Of a DNA stretch of 64,000 nt, positions 37,211-46,789 are shown piece after piece. This stretch comes from Dysgonomonas sp. HDW5A (GTDB taxonomy: Bacteria; Bacteroidota; Bacteroidia; Bacteroidales; Dysgonomonadaceae): the NCBI RefSeq assembly GCF_011299555.1, contig NZ_CP049857.1, positions 558,001-622,000 of the forward strand, written 5' to 3'. The first letter of the stretch is position 1, and the number at the start of each line of letters is the position of its first letter. The notes beneath the pieces were generated by a model. That model did no database searches, had not been told where the DNA came from, and saw only the letters and a program-made list of their open reading frames with translations. A program made the translations under genes and the position numbers.

Positions 37211-37235
37211 ATCAACTGAAAAACAGCCTTTAACC

Positions 37236-37658
37236 ATGAATAACGATTGCTTATACTGTACTAAAAATCAGACTCAAAAAGATCTGATGATCGAGATATG
37301 CGAACTTAGTGTTTCAACAGTATTTCTGTTCAAAGAACAAACACATAAGGGACGATGTATTGTAGCGTATAAGAATCATGCTACAGAACTATATGAACTG
37401 GAGGGACAAGAACTGCTTTCGTATATGGAAGATGTCAATCTTGTTGCCCGAACTTTAAAAGAGTTATTTAATCCTGCGAAAATAAATTATGGGGCATATT
37501 CTGACAAATTGCCTCACTTACATATACACCTCGTTCCTAAATATATAGATGGAATAGACTATGGTTCGATATTTGCAATGAATCTACAGAAGGTATATCT
37601 GTCTGACGTAGAATATACTGAAATGATCAACTTAATAAAAGCCAGATTAAAATCATGA
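37236..37658 (+). CDS. HIT family (histidine triad) protein
   Basis: 140 residues from the ATG at 37236; the upstream GTG at 37191 lies inside a hairpin. The HIT motif is HLHIHLVPK near residues 94-102, preceded by KINYGAYSDKLPHLH. The N-terminus has a Cys-x-x-Cys pair (NNDCLYCTKN) as in zinc-binding HIT proteins. The family hydrolyses or transfers nucleotide phosphoramidates and dinucleotides; the substrate here is unknown. Its stop overlaps the start of uxaA (ATGA), so it is translationally coupled to altronate dehydratase, an unusual partner. Confidence 0.87.
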   Translation: MNNDCLYCTKNQTQKDLMIEICELSVSTVFLFKEQTHKGRCIVAYKNHATELYELEGQELLSYMEDVNLVARTLKELFNPAKINYGAYSDKLPHLHIHLVPKYIDGIDYGSIFAMNLQKVYLSDVEYTEMINLIKARLKS

Positions 37659-39142
37659 ATAAATATCTAAAAATAAATCCAAAAGACAACGTTTGCGTTG
37701 CTATAGAAAACCTCAATGAAGGTGATGTTCTATCGGTTGATGGGGTTAATATGACGATCAAAAACCCAATAGAAACAGGGCATAAATTTGCCATTACGGA
37801 TATAAATACGAATGAGAATGTCGTAAAATACGGCTACCCTATCGGGCATGCAATTGCAGACATTAAGGCAGGAGAGCATGTGCACACTCACAATGTGAAA
37901 ACCAATCTACATGATAATCTGCAATATGCGTATGTACCTGTACATCCGAAATTGAATATCCCCAAAAGTGACCTGACAATAAACGGTTATTTACGCTATA
38001 ATGGTGAAATGGGTATTCGTAACGAATTGTGGATAGTACCCACGGTAGGTTGTGTAAACGGACAGGCTCAGGCAATTATAGAGCGTGTAAAGAAAGAACT
38101 GGATGTTTCACACATTGATGATATCCGTGTATATACTCATAATTACGGTTGTTCTCAACTAGGAGACGACCATACCAACACGCAAAAAGCGTTGGCTGCT
38201 TTGGCTAAACATCCCAATGCGGGTGGTGTATTAGTACTAAGCTTGGGATGTGAGAACAATCAACAAGCAGATTTCAAAGTAGCCATGGGTGAATGGGATC
38301 ACGAACGTGTACGATTCCTCATTTCTCAACAAGTACAGGATGAAATAGCAACCGGCTTCGAAATGATGAGCGAATTGGTTGAAAGAATGAGAAAAGATAA
38401 ACGTGAACAGCTTCCATTATCGAAACTTAAAGTCGGGTTGAAATGTGGCGGTAGCGATGGTTTTTCAGGAATCACAGCCAATCCTTTGGTAGGACAATTA
38501 TCCGACTGGTTGATAGCCCAGGAAGGTACAAGTATTCTGACCGAAGTTCCTGAAATGTTCGGAGCTGAAACGATATTAATGAACAGAGCCGAAAACGAAA
38601 AGGTATTCAATGATACGGTTTTACTGGTAAATAACTTCAAAAATTATTTCCGTAAATTCGATCAGGAAATATACGAGAACCCATCTCCGGGAAACAAAGC
38701 TGGTGGTATAACCACACTTGAAGATAAATCGTTAGGCTGTACTCAAAAGGGAGGAAATTCGGAGGTTGTAGATGTTTTAGACTATGCTCAACCTGTAACT
38801 AAACATGGATTGAACTTATTAAATGCTCCGGGTAATGACCTTGTTGCAGCATCGGCATTAGCAATGTCGGGTTGCCAGATCGTATTATTTACAACAGGTA
38901 GAGGAACTCCATTCGGTTCTTTTGTTCCGACTATGAAAATTTCTACCAACTCGAAATTGTACAACTTCAAAACAAACTGGATAGACTTTAATGCCGGCAC
39001 TTTGCTCGAAGGTAAAAGCATGGAAACTGTACTTAAAGAGTTTATCGATTTCATTATCCAAACATGTGATGGTAAACACCTTAAACATGAAGAAACAGGA
39101 TTTAAAGAAATCGCAATATTCAAAACAGGCGTTACTTTATAA
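37655..39142 (+). CDS. uxaA: Altronate dehydratase UxaA
   Basis: 495 residues with the two UxaA parts: an N-terminal SAF-like domain (about 1-90: AIADIKAGEHVHTHNVKTNL) and the large catalytic part with GYLRYNGEMGIRNELWIVPTVGC, YTHNYGCSQLGDDHTNTQKALAALAKHPN, LKCGGSDGFSGITANPLVG and CQIVLFTTGRGTPFGSFVPTMKISTNS. It dehydrates D-altronate to KDG in the cytoplasm, closing the route UxaC-UxaB-UxaA-KdgK-Eda. It is the last gene of the operon; a strong terminator follows 40 bases after the stop. Confidence 0.96.
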   Translation: MNKYLKINPKDNVCVAIENLNEGDVLSVDGVNMTIKNPIETGHKFAITDINTNENVVKYGYPIGHAIADIKAGEHVHTHNVKTNLHDNLQYAYVPVHPKLNIPKSDLTINGYLRYNGEMGIRNELWIVPTVGCVNGQAQAIIERVKKELDVSHIDDIRVYTHNYGCSQLGDDHTNTQKALAALAKHPNAGGVLVLSLGCENNQQADFKVAMGEWDHERVRFLISQQVQDEIATGFEMMSELVERMRKDKREQLPLSKLKVGLKCGGSDGFSGITANPLVGQLSDWLIAQEGTSILTEVPEMFGAETILMNRAENEKVFNDTVLLVNNFKNYFRKFDQEIYENPSPGNKAGGITTLEDKSLGCTQKGGNSEVVDVLDYAQPVTKHGLNLLNAPGNDLVAASALAMSGCQIVLFTTGRGTPFGSFVPTMKISTNSKLYNFKTNWIDFNAGTLLEGKSMETVLKEFIDFIIQTCDGKHLKHEETGFKEIAIFKTGVTL

Positions 39143-39181
39143 GCATCTTAACACTCTCTCTTATTTATATTGGATTAAAAG

Positions 39182-39220
39182 AAAAAAGCATCTGCAAAAA
39201 TTCGCAGATGCTTTTTTTTT
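39182..39220 (+). terminator. Rho-independent terminator after uxaA
   Basis: AAAAAAGCATCTGC (39182-39195) pairs with GCAGATGCTTTTTT (39204-39217), loop of 8, with a nine-base T-run ending at 39220. It closes the hexuronate operon. Confidence 0.9.
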
Positions 39221-39346
39221 AGGAGTTATTATTTATATAAATAATGATATTGTAGCAGATTTCCCTCTACTCCATAATAATAGCCTTACCCTCAAAATAA
39301 GGAAATCTAGTTATACCTATTATGATATATTTTCATGTTATTTATC

Positions 39347-39354
39347 TATATTTG
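39347..39354 (+). promoter_or_regulatory. Promoter -7 box of the small membrane protein gene
   Basis: TATATTTG fits TAnnTTTG, 26 bases upstream of the ATG at 39381. No clear -33 element is seen. Confidence 0.4.
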
Positions 39355-39380
39355 TCCAACTTATTTAATCATCGATTAAG

Positions 39381-39611
39381 ATGCTACTTATTTTTCGATA
39401 TTTATTTCTGTTTCAATCTTTTATTTTTGGCATTATCGGACTTTTCTTATTGATATCTTTTCCTATGTTTTATATCGCAGTTCCAGAAAGATTCAATAAT
39501 AATGATCCTTTAATATATGGTTCTATATGCGGATTAGCATTTACAGGAATAAGTTATGGTTTTTACTATATAGCTCGAAAAATAGAACACATCATCAATA
39601 AGTCTAATTAG
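39381..39611 (+). CDS. Small two-helix membrane protein of unknown function
   Basis: 76 residues. Two hydrophobic stretches (about 4-33 and 45-64) separated by a polar loop (VPERFNNNDPLI), with a basic C-terminus (ARKIEHIINKSN) that should lie in the cytoplasm. No family recognised. The upstream -7 box and the compact gap to the next gene (28 bases) support it being real and co-transcribed with the TonB-domain gene. Confidence 0.55.
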   Translation: MLLIFRYLFLFQSFIFGIIGLFLLISFPMFYIAVPERFNNNDPLIYGSICGLAFTGISYGFYYIARKIEHIINKSN

Positions 39612-39639
39612 TATTTCATTTTTTTTAATTAAGACTATT

Positions 39640-40056
39640 ATGAGGGTATTATTATTGGCTTTATTGCTTTTATTTTCCATTTCTTTTTATGCACAAACCA
39701 ATGATAATAAACCAAACATGAATCATCAAGACTCTATTGATGCAGGTCTGAAAGTCAAAATACCAGAGTTTCCCGATGGCATTGATGCTTTAATTGCCTT
39801 TTTAGGTAATAATCTAAAATACCCACTTGATGCAGAAAAACAAAAAATAGAAGGACGAGTTCTAGTTCAATTTATAGTATCAACTACAGGAGATGTTGAA
39901 AATATAACTATCCTTCAGAAGCTATCTCCTTCGTGTGATGAAGAAGCGATAAGAGTTACACAGCTTATGCCCAAATGGATACCTGGAGAGATGAAAGGAA
40001 AGAAAGTAAATACAATCTTCAAATTACCTTTTAATTTTAGTTTACCCCAGAAATGA
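39640..40056 (+). CDS. Exported protein with TonB C-terminal domain
   Basis: 138 residues. Signal peptide 1-19 (FSISFYAQ), then a TonB C-terminal fold at about 45-135: IAFLGNNLKYPLDAEKQKIEGRVLVQFIVSTTGDVENITILQKLSPSCDEEAIRVTQLMPKWIPGEMKGKKVNTIFKLPFNF. It lacks the transmembrane anchor and proline-rich arm of a real TonB, so it is unlikely to energise SusC transporters by itself. Such stand-alone domains are common in Bacteroidota and their role is unclear. Confidence 0.8.
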   Translation: MRVLLLALLLLFSISFYAQTNDNKPNMNHQDSIDAGLKVKIPEFPDGIDALIAFLGNNLKYPLDAEKQKIEGRVLVQFIVSTTGDVENITILQKLSPSCDEEAIRVTQLMPKWIPGEMKGKKVNTIFKLPFNFSLPQK

Positions 40057-40191
40057 CAAGACCATACTCGTTTTTGGATAAATATTTTTTAGCATTGGGA
40101 TTTATATCTGAACTCTATTTTCAAGTAGAGCTAAGAGTTCATTAAATACTGTTTCTATTTATGAACACAATCACAGAATTTAATTAATATC

Positions 40192-41928
40192 TTATTTTTC
40201 TATAACACTTGGCAAAACAAAGAAAAATGTACTACCCATACCCTGAGCCGTTTCGACATCAATAGAACCTCCTTGTGTTTCGATAAACTCTTTACTGATT
40301 GCCAGTCCTAATCCTGTTCCAGATTTAGAACTTCCGGGAACTTGAAAATATCGTTCGAATATCTTCTTCTTGTACCGACCATCAATACCTTTTCCCGTAT
40401 CTCTTACCGAAAACAAAACTCCTTCCGGATGCTTTTTCAGTGAAATAATCACCTCGCTTTTTTCTATTGAATATCGAATTGCATTCGTTAGAAAATTAGT
40501 CATCACCCATGCTGTTTTCTCGGCATCGGCATGAACAAAAGGTATATCCTCTTCAATATCCGATTGAAGTACAACATGTTTTTGATCTGCTTGAATTTTA
40601 GTTGTATCAATCGCATACTGTAAAATGATACGTGGATCGGTAGCTTGTATATTCAATTGAATGTTTCCCGTTTCGACCTGAGACATATTCAGCAATTCGC
40701 CTGTTATCTTAAGGAGTCGTGAACTATCATCTTTTATACTTTCGACCAATTGCTTTTGCTCGTCATTCAGCTTGCCTGTTTCGAGGTGTTCCAATAATTG
40801 TGTACTCATTTTTATAGACGAGATAGGAGTTTTCAACTCATGAGATATGGTAGCTATAAAATTGGTTTTAGCAGAATCCAGTTCTTTGAAAGGTGTGATA
40901 TTTTTCAGCAGTATTACGTAGCCAATCAATTCGCTCCTCTCCTCCCCTGTTGGCGTAACTTCTATATTAATTATCTCTTTTTCGAAATATGATTCTTTGT
41001 TATCTGTATAAATTTTCAACGGTGTTTTTTTATCCGTTTCTTTCAACGGCTTTATAATGTCTACAATAAGCGTACGTATCAAATCGTTACTAACAGCAAT
41101 ATCCACTACCGATTTATTGATAATCTCGGCTCTGGTTAAGCCTGTAATCTTTAGAGCCTCATCGTTTACAAACAGGATTATTTTATTTTCGTCAAGCCCT
41201 ATCACCGGATCGTGCATATTATTTATCAGAGTTTCTACCCGCTTCTTTTCTTTGAGGATTTTCTCTAATCGGCTGCTCGAATATTCTTCGAGTTTCTCAG
41301 CCATCGTATTAAACGATTTAGCTAAATCTCCGTATTCGTTATGACCTTCGAAGTGTACTCGCTGACTATAGTTCTGATTGGCAATCTGCCTGATGCTTTC
41401 GGTTAGTTCACGTATTGGTTTTGCGATATTGTTGGGTAACTTTATTAATAATCCGAAGGCTATAAGAAAGCATAAAGCACCTGTTACAACAATCCAAACG
41501 ATAGCTGCCTCGGCTGTATTATTGGCGATTTCGCTTTTCTGCTCGATAGCTCCCATATTCAGCTCCATCAACTTGGCAATATCTGTGCGGATATATCCCT
41601 GTATTGTATCATTAGTCATATCGACTTTAAGCTTCTCAAAATTCTCGGCAATATCTAAAGTCACATTATCTTCATTCCTTTCGGTCATGTTGTGTAATTG
41701 CTTTTCCAAATTACTACCGAACTTCGAAACCGCTTTCGGATTGTCTTTCATCTCATCCAAAGCCAACAGCATATTACGAGAGTATTCCATCGTATTGTAA
41801 TTGGCTGTCAATATATTATTTGTGTCTCTTTTCAACTCGTTAATATACCACATACTAACCCCTGCCAAAAGGATAATAAGGCAAAAAAGGAGTCCGACTC
41901 CGAATGTCAATTTCTTTTTTATTTTCAT
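40192..41928 (-). CDS. Membrane sensor histidine kinase, C-terminal half of the split Kdp sensor
   Basis: 578 residues. Helix 1 at about 8-30, an extracytoplasmic stretch to about 138, helix 2 near 140-163, HAMP to about 220, PAS (about 228-350: LINNMHDPVIGLDENKIILFVNDEALKITG), HisKA with FIATISHELKTPISS (His363) and HATPase with NFLTNAIRYS, DTGKGID and GTGLGLAISKEF. Its ATG overlaps the stop of the upstream KdpD-like gene by 4 bases, so the two halves of a normal KdpD are made as coupled separate proteins. It should phosphorylate the response regulator encoded at 49089, in answer to potassium limitation. Unlike canonical KdpD it has two rather than four helices. Confidence 0.85.
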   Translation of the reverse strand: MKIKKKLTFGVGLLFCLIILLAGVSMWYINELKRDTNNILTANYNTMEYSRNMLLALDEMKDNPKAVSKFGSNLEKQLHNMTERNEDNVTLDIAENFEKLKVDMTNDTIQGYIRTDIAKLMELNMGAIEQKSEIANNTAEAAIVWIVVTGALCFLIAFGLLIKLPNNIAKPIRELTESIRQIANQNYSQRVHFEGHNEYGDLAKSFNTMAEKLEEYSSSRLEKILKEKKRVETLINNMHDPVIGLDENKIILFVNDEALKITGLTRAEIINKSVVDIAVSNDLIRTLIVDIIKPLKETDKKTPLKIYTDNKESYFEKEIINIEVTPTGEERSELIGYVILLKNITPFKELDSAKTNFIATISHELKTPISSIKMSTQLLEHLETGKLNDEQKQLVESIKDDSSRLLKITGELLNMSQVETGNIQLNIQATDPRIILQYAIDTTKIQADQKHVVLQSDIEEDIPFVHADAEKTAWVMTNFLTNAIRYSIEKSEVIISLKKHPEGVLFSVRDTGKGIDGRYKKKIFERYFQVPGSSKSGTGLGLAISKEFIETQGGSIDVETAQGMGSTFFFVLPSVIEK

Positions 41929-43052
41929 GATAAGATAATTAAATCAATTCCCTCAGCTTTTAGTGTTTTCAGTAATTCATTCATCGGTCGAGTTTGTAAT
42001 ACCATCCGAAACCAATGCAAATGAGGCATTCCGATACATACGGTCGATACATTCATCTTTATAGCCTGTTCCACAATTGCTTTAGGTATACTCTTATGCT
42101 TTACCTGTATAACCTGACCGCCCAATTCGACAGCTAATTTAAAACTATTAATCAACTTTCGCTGACTATCCAGCGCTATTTTATCGAGGCTCTCCTGCGG
42201 TCGCTGAACATACAACACATACCACTCGCCATTGTAATAGCCTGCCTGACGTGCTGTTTTCCTGATTATATTGTTTGCTTTCTTCCCGTTACTGCCAATA
42301 CACGCCATAAATGTCATATGCTTGCTAGGCGTAGCATTGGGTGCTTCACTATCGGCTTTGCGTACCACATGACTGGCAACCTCTTTGAGAGCCAATTCTC
42401 TCAATCGAAGGATATGTTCACTTTTGAAAAAATTATCTAAAGCCGACCGTATTTTATCTGTGGGATATATTTTTCCATCCTTTAAACGGGAGATCAAATC
42501 CTCGGCAGTAAGGTCGATATTTACAACCTCATCCGCCATTGTGATTATGCGGTCTGGAATACGTTCGGCAACCTCAATACCTGTAATTCTCTTTACTTCT
42601 TCATTGAGACTTTCGATATGTTGAACATTTACGGCACTGATTACATTGATTCCTGCTTCTAAAATTTCTAATACATCCTGCCAGCGTTTTTCATTTTTGC
42701 TGCCCTCGATATTGGTGTGTGCCAATTCGTCGATAATCACAATTTCGGGATGAAGATTCAATATGGTCTGTACATCCAGTTCTTCAAGTTCCTTTCCTTT
42801 ATAGAAAATTTTTCGGCGTGGAATTATCGGCAATCCTTCTAGTTGAGCTGCAGTTTCTTTTCTGCCATGTGTTTCGATATAACCAATCTTAATATCAATG
42901 CCATTTTCCTGAAGAATGTGTGCTTCCTGAAGCATACGATAAGTTTTGCCTACACCGGCTATCATACCTATGTAGACTTTAAATTTTCCTTGCCTCGATT
43001 TTTTTATCAGATTCAGGAAATGTTGCACATTATTTTCTCTTTCTTCCATCAA
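41925..43052 (-). CDS. kdpD: KdpD N-terminal sensor protein (KdpD domain plus Usp domain)
   Basis: 375 residues and no membrane segment. The KdpD domain (about 15-225) shows KFKVYIGMIAGVGKTYRMLQEA (Walker A), VIIDELAHTNIEGSKNEKRWQDVLEILEAGINVISAVNVQHIESLN and RIPDRIITMADEVVNIDL, all characteristic. The rest (about 245-375) is a universal-stress-protein-like domain. Canonical KdpD continues into four helices and a kinase; here the gene stops and the kinase is in the next, overlapping gene. It probably docks to that kinase and modulates it. It follows the porin gene with an 8-bp gap. Confidence 0.93.
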   Translation of the reverse strand: MMEERENNVQHFLNLIKKSRQGKFKVYIGMIAGVGKTYRMLQEAHILQENGIDIKIGYIETHGRKETAAQLEGLPIIPRRKIFYKGKELEELDVQTILNLHPEIVIIDELAHTNIEGSKNEKRWQDVLEILEAGINVISAVNVQHIESLNEEVKRITGIEVAERIPDRIITMADEVVNIDLTAEDLISRLKDGKIYPTDKIRSALDNFFKSEHILRLRELALKEVASHVVRKADSEAPNATPSKHMTFMACIGSNGKKANNIIRKTARQAGYYNGEWYVLYVQRPQESLDKIALDSQRKLINSFKLAVELGGQVIQVKHKSIPKAIVEQAIKMNVSTVCIGMPHLHWFRMVLQTRPMNELLKTLKAEGIDLIILS

Positions 43053-43060
43053 AGTATAAT

Positions 43061-44146
43061 TTAGAATCTCACTGCTAATGCTGTCGTTACAAATACATCA
43101 GTATCAGTAAATCGATCTTCTTTTTGAAACACTTCATTTTGACTGGCAAAAACCCGTCCCTCAACTCTCCAAACAGCAGCATCTGAAATGAGATAATCAA
43201 AATTAAGAGAATATCCCCATGTTTCAAACCCATCAGGAGCTTCTGTTGAAATGATTACACCTTCTTCATCCTGATAATATTCAGCTCGGGCAGCTACATT
43301 TATTTTATCGGATAACGAATATCTTCCTAACAAAGCAAAAGTATACCATCTGTTATAACTGCTACTGCCTTTCTCTTTCTGTTCCCAACCAATATCAAAC
43401 CCGGCGGTGAGATCCAATTTATCTGTCAGTTGAAATTGCCCGAAAAGATCGTGAAAATAGCGCATTTTTCTCTCATTATCGGGTTTATCATTTCCGATAA
43501 ATGAACTGCTATTTAAAGTAACTCTAGCATTCGGCTTGAAAACAAGCTGATGCCCGAAAGCAGGCGTATTATTTCCGTCTACACGCTGAATACGTTGCCA
43601 TCCATTCAAAATTAAACCACTTAGCATCCATCGGTTATCATCGGTGGTATAGGTTACTTTTGCCCCAGTTTCGAAGTAAGGCGAATTTTCAGCCATAATA
43701 CTTCTTGTTAGCGTCCAGCAATCCATTCCGATAGCGCTTTCGAATCCAATATGCGATGCGAAAACTCCTGCATCTATCCAGATATTTTTAGTCTTCGATA
43801 ATTTAACTCCGATATTTGCCTCATAGATATTCTTCAAAACTCCGGGTTCGGCTGCCATGTTATCATTACTATATGTACCCGCCATTAACCCCAGATTAGC
43901 TCTGACATTTTGTGTATTGTAAGATGCTTTGATCATCCCGATATTCAGATTCACTTCGTTGTGCCTGTTATAAGCATACATAAATGGTTGCCTCTGATGA
44001 TTGTAGGGTTTATTGAAGTCGTAGCTATAATAAATATCTCCATATCCACCGATAGTAAGAGGAGAAGCTACTTTTGCATCATCTTGCGAAAACGCATTGA
44101 TTGTGAACATAGTCAACAATGTAACTATAAAGCTTACTGTTTTCAT
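43061..44146 (-). CDS. Outer membrane beta-barrel porin in the kdp operon (BBP2-like)
   Basis: 361 residues with a signal peptide (1-20, FTINAFSQ) and alternating hydrophobic/polar strands ending in a C-terminal Phe (VTTALAVRF), typical for an outer membrane barrel. The segment LTIGGYGDIYYSYDFNKPYNHQRQPFMYAYNRHNEVNLN resembles the putative beta-barrel porin-2 family. It starts one base after the kdpC stop, inside the kdp transcript. The likely role is letting potassium through the outer membrane under limitation; that is inference from position. Confidence 0.8.
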   Translation of the reverse strand: MKTVSFIVTLLTMFTINAFSQDDAKVASPLTIGGYGDIYYSYDFNKPYNHQRQPFMYAYNRHNEVNLNIGMIKASYNTQNVRANLGLMAGTYSNDNMAAEPGVLKNIYEANIGVKLSKTKNIWIDAGVFASHIGFESAIGMDCWTLTRSIMAENSPYFETGAKVTYTTDDNRWMLSGLILNGWQRIQRVDGNNTPAFGHQLVFKPNARVTLNSSSFIGNDKPDNERKMRYFHDLFGQFQLTDKLDLTAGFDIGWEQKEKGSSSYNRWYTFALLGRYSLSDKINVAARAEYYQDEEGVIISTEAPDGFETWGYSLNFDYLISDAAVWRVEGRVFASQNEVFQKEDRFTDTDVFVTTALAVRF

Positions 44147-44147
44147 C

Positions 44148-44708
44148 TTATTTCAACGTATCAAGAGCTATATTTAATTTCAGTACATTAATCTTTTCTG
44201 TTCCGAATAATCCTAATAATGGTTTTTCGGTTTGTTCATCAACTAATTTCTGTACCTCCGATTCAGACAATCCACGTACTTTAGCAATTCGTTTTACTTG
44301 AACATGGGCTGCTTGTACCGAAATATCCGGATCGAGTCCACTGGCACTTGCTGTTATAAGATCAACCGGGATTTCATTCTTTGGAATACTTGGATTATGC
44401 ACTAGAAAAGTATCAATCCGGGCTTTTACTGTTTCCAAATATTCACTGTTCGAAGGTCCTTTGTTACTTCCTCCTGATCCTGCCGCATTGTAATTGACAG
44501 CAGATGGGCGTGACTGAAAATACTTATCACTTGTAAATGACTGCCCAATATTACTGTAATATGTATTGCCTGAATATTCTATAATCTCTCCTTTTCCATT
44601 ATTGGGAGACAGTTGAGCTATACCCCATACGCAAACAGGATAAACAACCGCGAAAAGTATAACAGTAGCTATCGTTAATCGAATAGCAGGTAAAATATCT
44701 TTTTTCAT
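44148..44708 (-). CDS. kdpC: Potassium-transporting ATPase subunit KdpC
   Basis: 186 residues, one N-terminal helix (LTIATVILFAVVYPVCVWGIAQL) and the conserved FTSDKYFQSRPSAVNYNAAGSGGSNKGPSNSEYLETVKAR and DLITASASGLDPDISVQAAHVQVKRIAKVRGL segments. KdpC joins KdpA and KdpB in the inner membrane P-type potassium pump. Gene order A-B-C is standard; spacing to kdpB is 35 bases. Confidence 0.97.
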   Translation of the reverse strand: MKKDILPAIRLTIATVILFAVVYPVCVWGIAQLSPNNGKGEIIEYSGNTYYSNIGQSFTSDKYFQSRPSAVNYNAAGSGGSNKGPSNSEYLETVKARIDTFLVHNPSIPKNEIPVDLITASASGLDPDISVQAAHVQVKRIAKVRGLSESEVQKLVDEQTEKPLLGLFGTEKINVLKLNIALDTLK

Positions 44709-44743
44709 TTTATTTTTATATTAAAAAAACCAGATTTGTAACC

Positions 44744-46774
44744 TTAGAAAAAGAAGGACACCAAAATATCAATAAGCTTTATTCCAATAAATGGTACTAT
44801 TATACCACCTAAGCCGTATATAAATAGGTTTCGTCGTAATAATGCTGATGCACCGATTGGTTTATAGGTTACCCCTTTCAATGCCAAAGGAATAAGTATA
44901 GGTATAATGATCGCATTAAAAATTACTGCTGACAGAATAGCACTCTCCGGGCTATGCAACTTCATTACATTCAAACCTTGCAAAGCAGGGATAGCTGTTA
45001 TGAACAGTGCAGGAATGATAGCAAAATATTTAGCCACATCATTCGCAATACTGAAAGTGGTAAGTGTACCTCTGGTCATCAATAGTTGCTTTCCGATTTC
45101 TACGACTTCGATCAACTTGGTAGGATCATTATCCAAATCGACCATGTTTCCGGCTTCTTTGGCAGCTTCCGTTCCACTGTTCATGGCAACACCAACATCT
45201 GCCTGAGCTAGTGCAGGTGCATCATTAGTACCGTCACCCATCATGGCAACCAAGCGACCTTCGGCTTGCTCTTTCTTGATGTAGTTCATCTTATCTTCGG
45301 GCTTTGCTTCGGCAATAAAATCGTCCACCCCTGCTTTTTCGGCAATATATTTTGCGGTTAATGGATTGTCTCCCGTAACCATTACGGTTTTTATCCCCAT
45401 TTTCCGAAGACGTTCGAAACGCTCCTGTATTCCCGGTTTAATAATATCTTGCAGTTCGATTACTCCAACTACTTTTTCATTGACAGAAACAACCAAAGGT
45501 GTTCCTCCGTTGCTTGATATCTGCTTTACTCGTTCATCTACATCATTGGGATATTCATTTCCTGCTCTTTCAACTAAAGTCCTTATAGAATCAGCCGCTC
45601 CTTTTCGAATGCGGATATCGCCTGCATCAACACCCGAGCAACGAGTTTCAGCCGTGAATGTGATAAACTTGAATTGGGGAGAAGATACATCATAATCGGA
45701 CGGACGAACATTTACCAATTCGATAATAGATCGTCCTTCGGGAGTCTCGTCAGCCATAGAACTTAAGACTGCCGTTTTTACAAACTGTTCTTCGTCTGTT
45801 CCTTCAGCTGGATAAAAAGAGGTCGCTTTACGATTCCCTATGGTAATAGTTCCTGTTTTATCTAATAGAAGAACATCTATATCTCCTGCTGTTTCTACCG
45901 CTTTTCCACTTTTGGTAATCACGTTAGCTCTCAAGGCTCTGTCCATTCCTGCAATACCTATAGCAGAAAGCAATCCTCCAATAGTTGTAGGAATCAGGCA
46001 GACAAATAACGAAATAAATGCTGCTATGGTAATAGGTGTATTCGCATAATCGGCAAATGGTTTTAATGTTACACACACGATAATAAATACCAGTGTAAAG
46101 CCTGCCAATAATATAGTCAAGGCTATTTCATTGGGTGTTTTTTGTCGGCTTGCACCTTCTACCAAAGCAATCATTTTATCAAGAAAGCTTTCTCCGGGTT
46201 GAGTAGTCACCATTACTTTTATTTTATCGGACAGTACTTTTGTACCTCCCGTAACGCTGCTTTTATCACCTCCCGATTCTCGGATAACAGGGGCGGACTC
46301 GCCCGTAATAGCACTTTCGTCGATGGTTGCCAAGCCTTCTATTATTTCGCCATCGGCAGGGATTATATCTCCTGCTTCGCAAAAGAATACTTGCCCTTTA
46401 TTTAGGGATGAAGATTGTACTATGGTCCACTCTCCTCTATCATCCAATAATTTTGCAGGAGTTTCTTCCCTTGTTTTACGGAGATTATCCGCCTGAGCTT
46501 TTCCTCGGGCTTCGGCAATAGCCTCAGCAAAATTGGCAAACAGAAGAGTCAGCAAAAGAACTATAAAGACGACTATATTATATGTCAAGCTTCCTTGCGA
46601 AGTATTGCCAAACAAGGTACTGAGGCAAACAAACAACATAATAACCGTTCCGACCCAAACGGTAAACATGACCGGATTGCGGAAAAGATCTTTAGGATTG
46701 AGTTTTATAAATGAATGTTTCAATGCTTCTTTCAATAAAGCCTTTTGAAACAGTGATGGATTATTTGATTTCAT
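44744..46774 (-). CDS. kdpB: Potassium-transporting P-type ATPase subunit KdpB
   Basis: 676 residues, normal length. P-type ATPase marks: TGESAPV (actuator loop), [15 protein letters not shown] (phosphorylated Asp), [12 protein letters not shown] nucleotide-binding region, VTGDNPLTA and [33 protein letters not shown]. It provides the ATP-driven energy for the KdpFABC complex in the inner membrane. Gap to kdpA is 15 bases. Confidence 0.98.
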   Translation of the reverse strand: MKSNNPSLFQKALLKEALKHSFIKLNPKDLFRNPVMFTVWVGTVIMLFVCLSTLFGNTSQGSLTYNIVVFIVLLLTLLFANFAEAIAEARGKAQADNLRKTREETPAKLLDDRGEWTIVQSSSLNKGQVFFCEAGDIIPADGEIIEGLATIDESAITGESAPVIRESGGDKSSVTGGTKVLSDKIKVMVTTQPGESFLDKMIALVEGASRQKTPNEIALTILLAGFTLVFIIVCVTLKPFADYANTPITIAAFISLFVCLIPTTIGGLLSAIGIAGMDRALRANVITKSGKAVETAGDIDVLLLDKTGTITIGNRKATSFYPAEGTDEEQFVKTAVLSSMADETPEGRSIIELVNVRPSDYDVSSPQFKFITFTAETRCSGVDAGDIRIRKGAADSIRTLVERAGNEYPNDVDERVKQISSNGGTPLVVSVNEKVVGVIELQDIIKPGIQERFERLRKMGIKTVMVTGDNPLTAKYIAEKAGVDDFIAEAKPEDKMNYIKKEQAEGRLVAMMGDGTNDAPALAQADVGVAMNSGTEAAKEAGNMVDLDNDPTKLIEVVEIGKQLLMTRGTLTTFSIANDVAKYFAIIPALFITAIPALQGLNVMKLHSPESAILSAVIFNAIIIPILIPLALKGVTYKPIGASALLRRNLFIYGLGGIIVPFIGIKLIDILVSFFF

Positions 46775-46789
46775 TTCGTATGTATATAA

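Noticed and set aside
40110-40140. Bidirectional terminator between the TonB-domain gene and the histidine kinase gene
   Set aside because: GAACTCT/AGAGTTC is only a 7-bp stem with a large loop and no T-run on either side.
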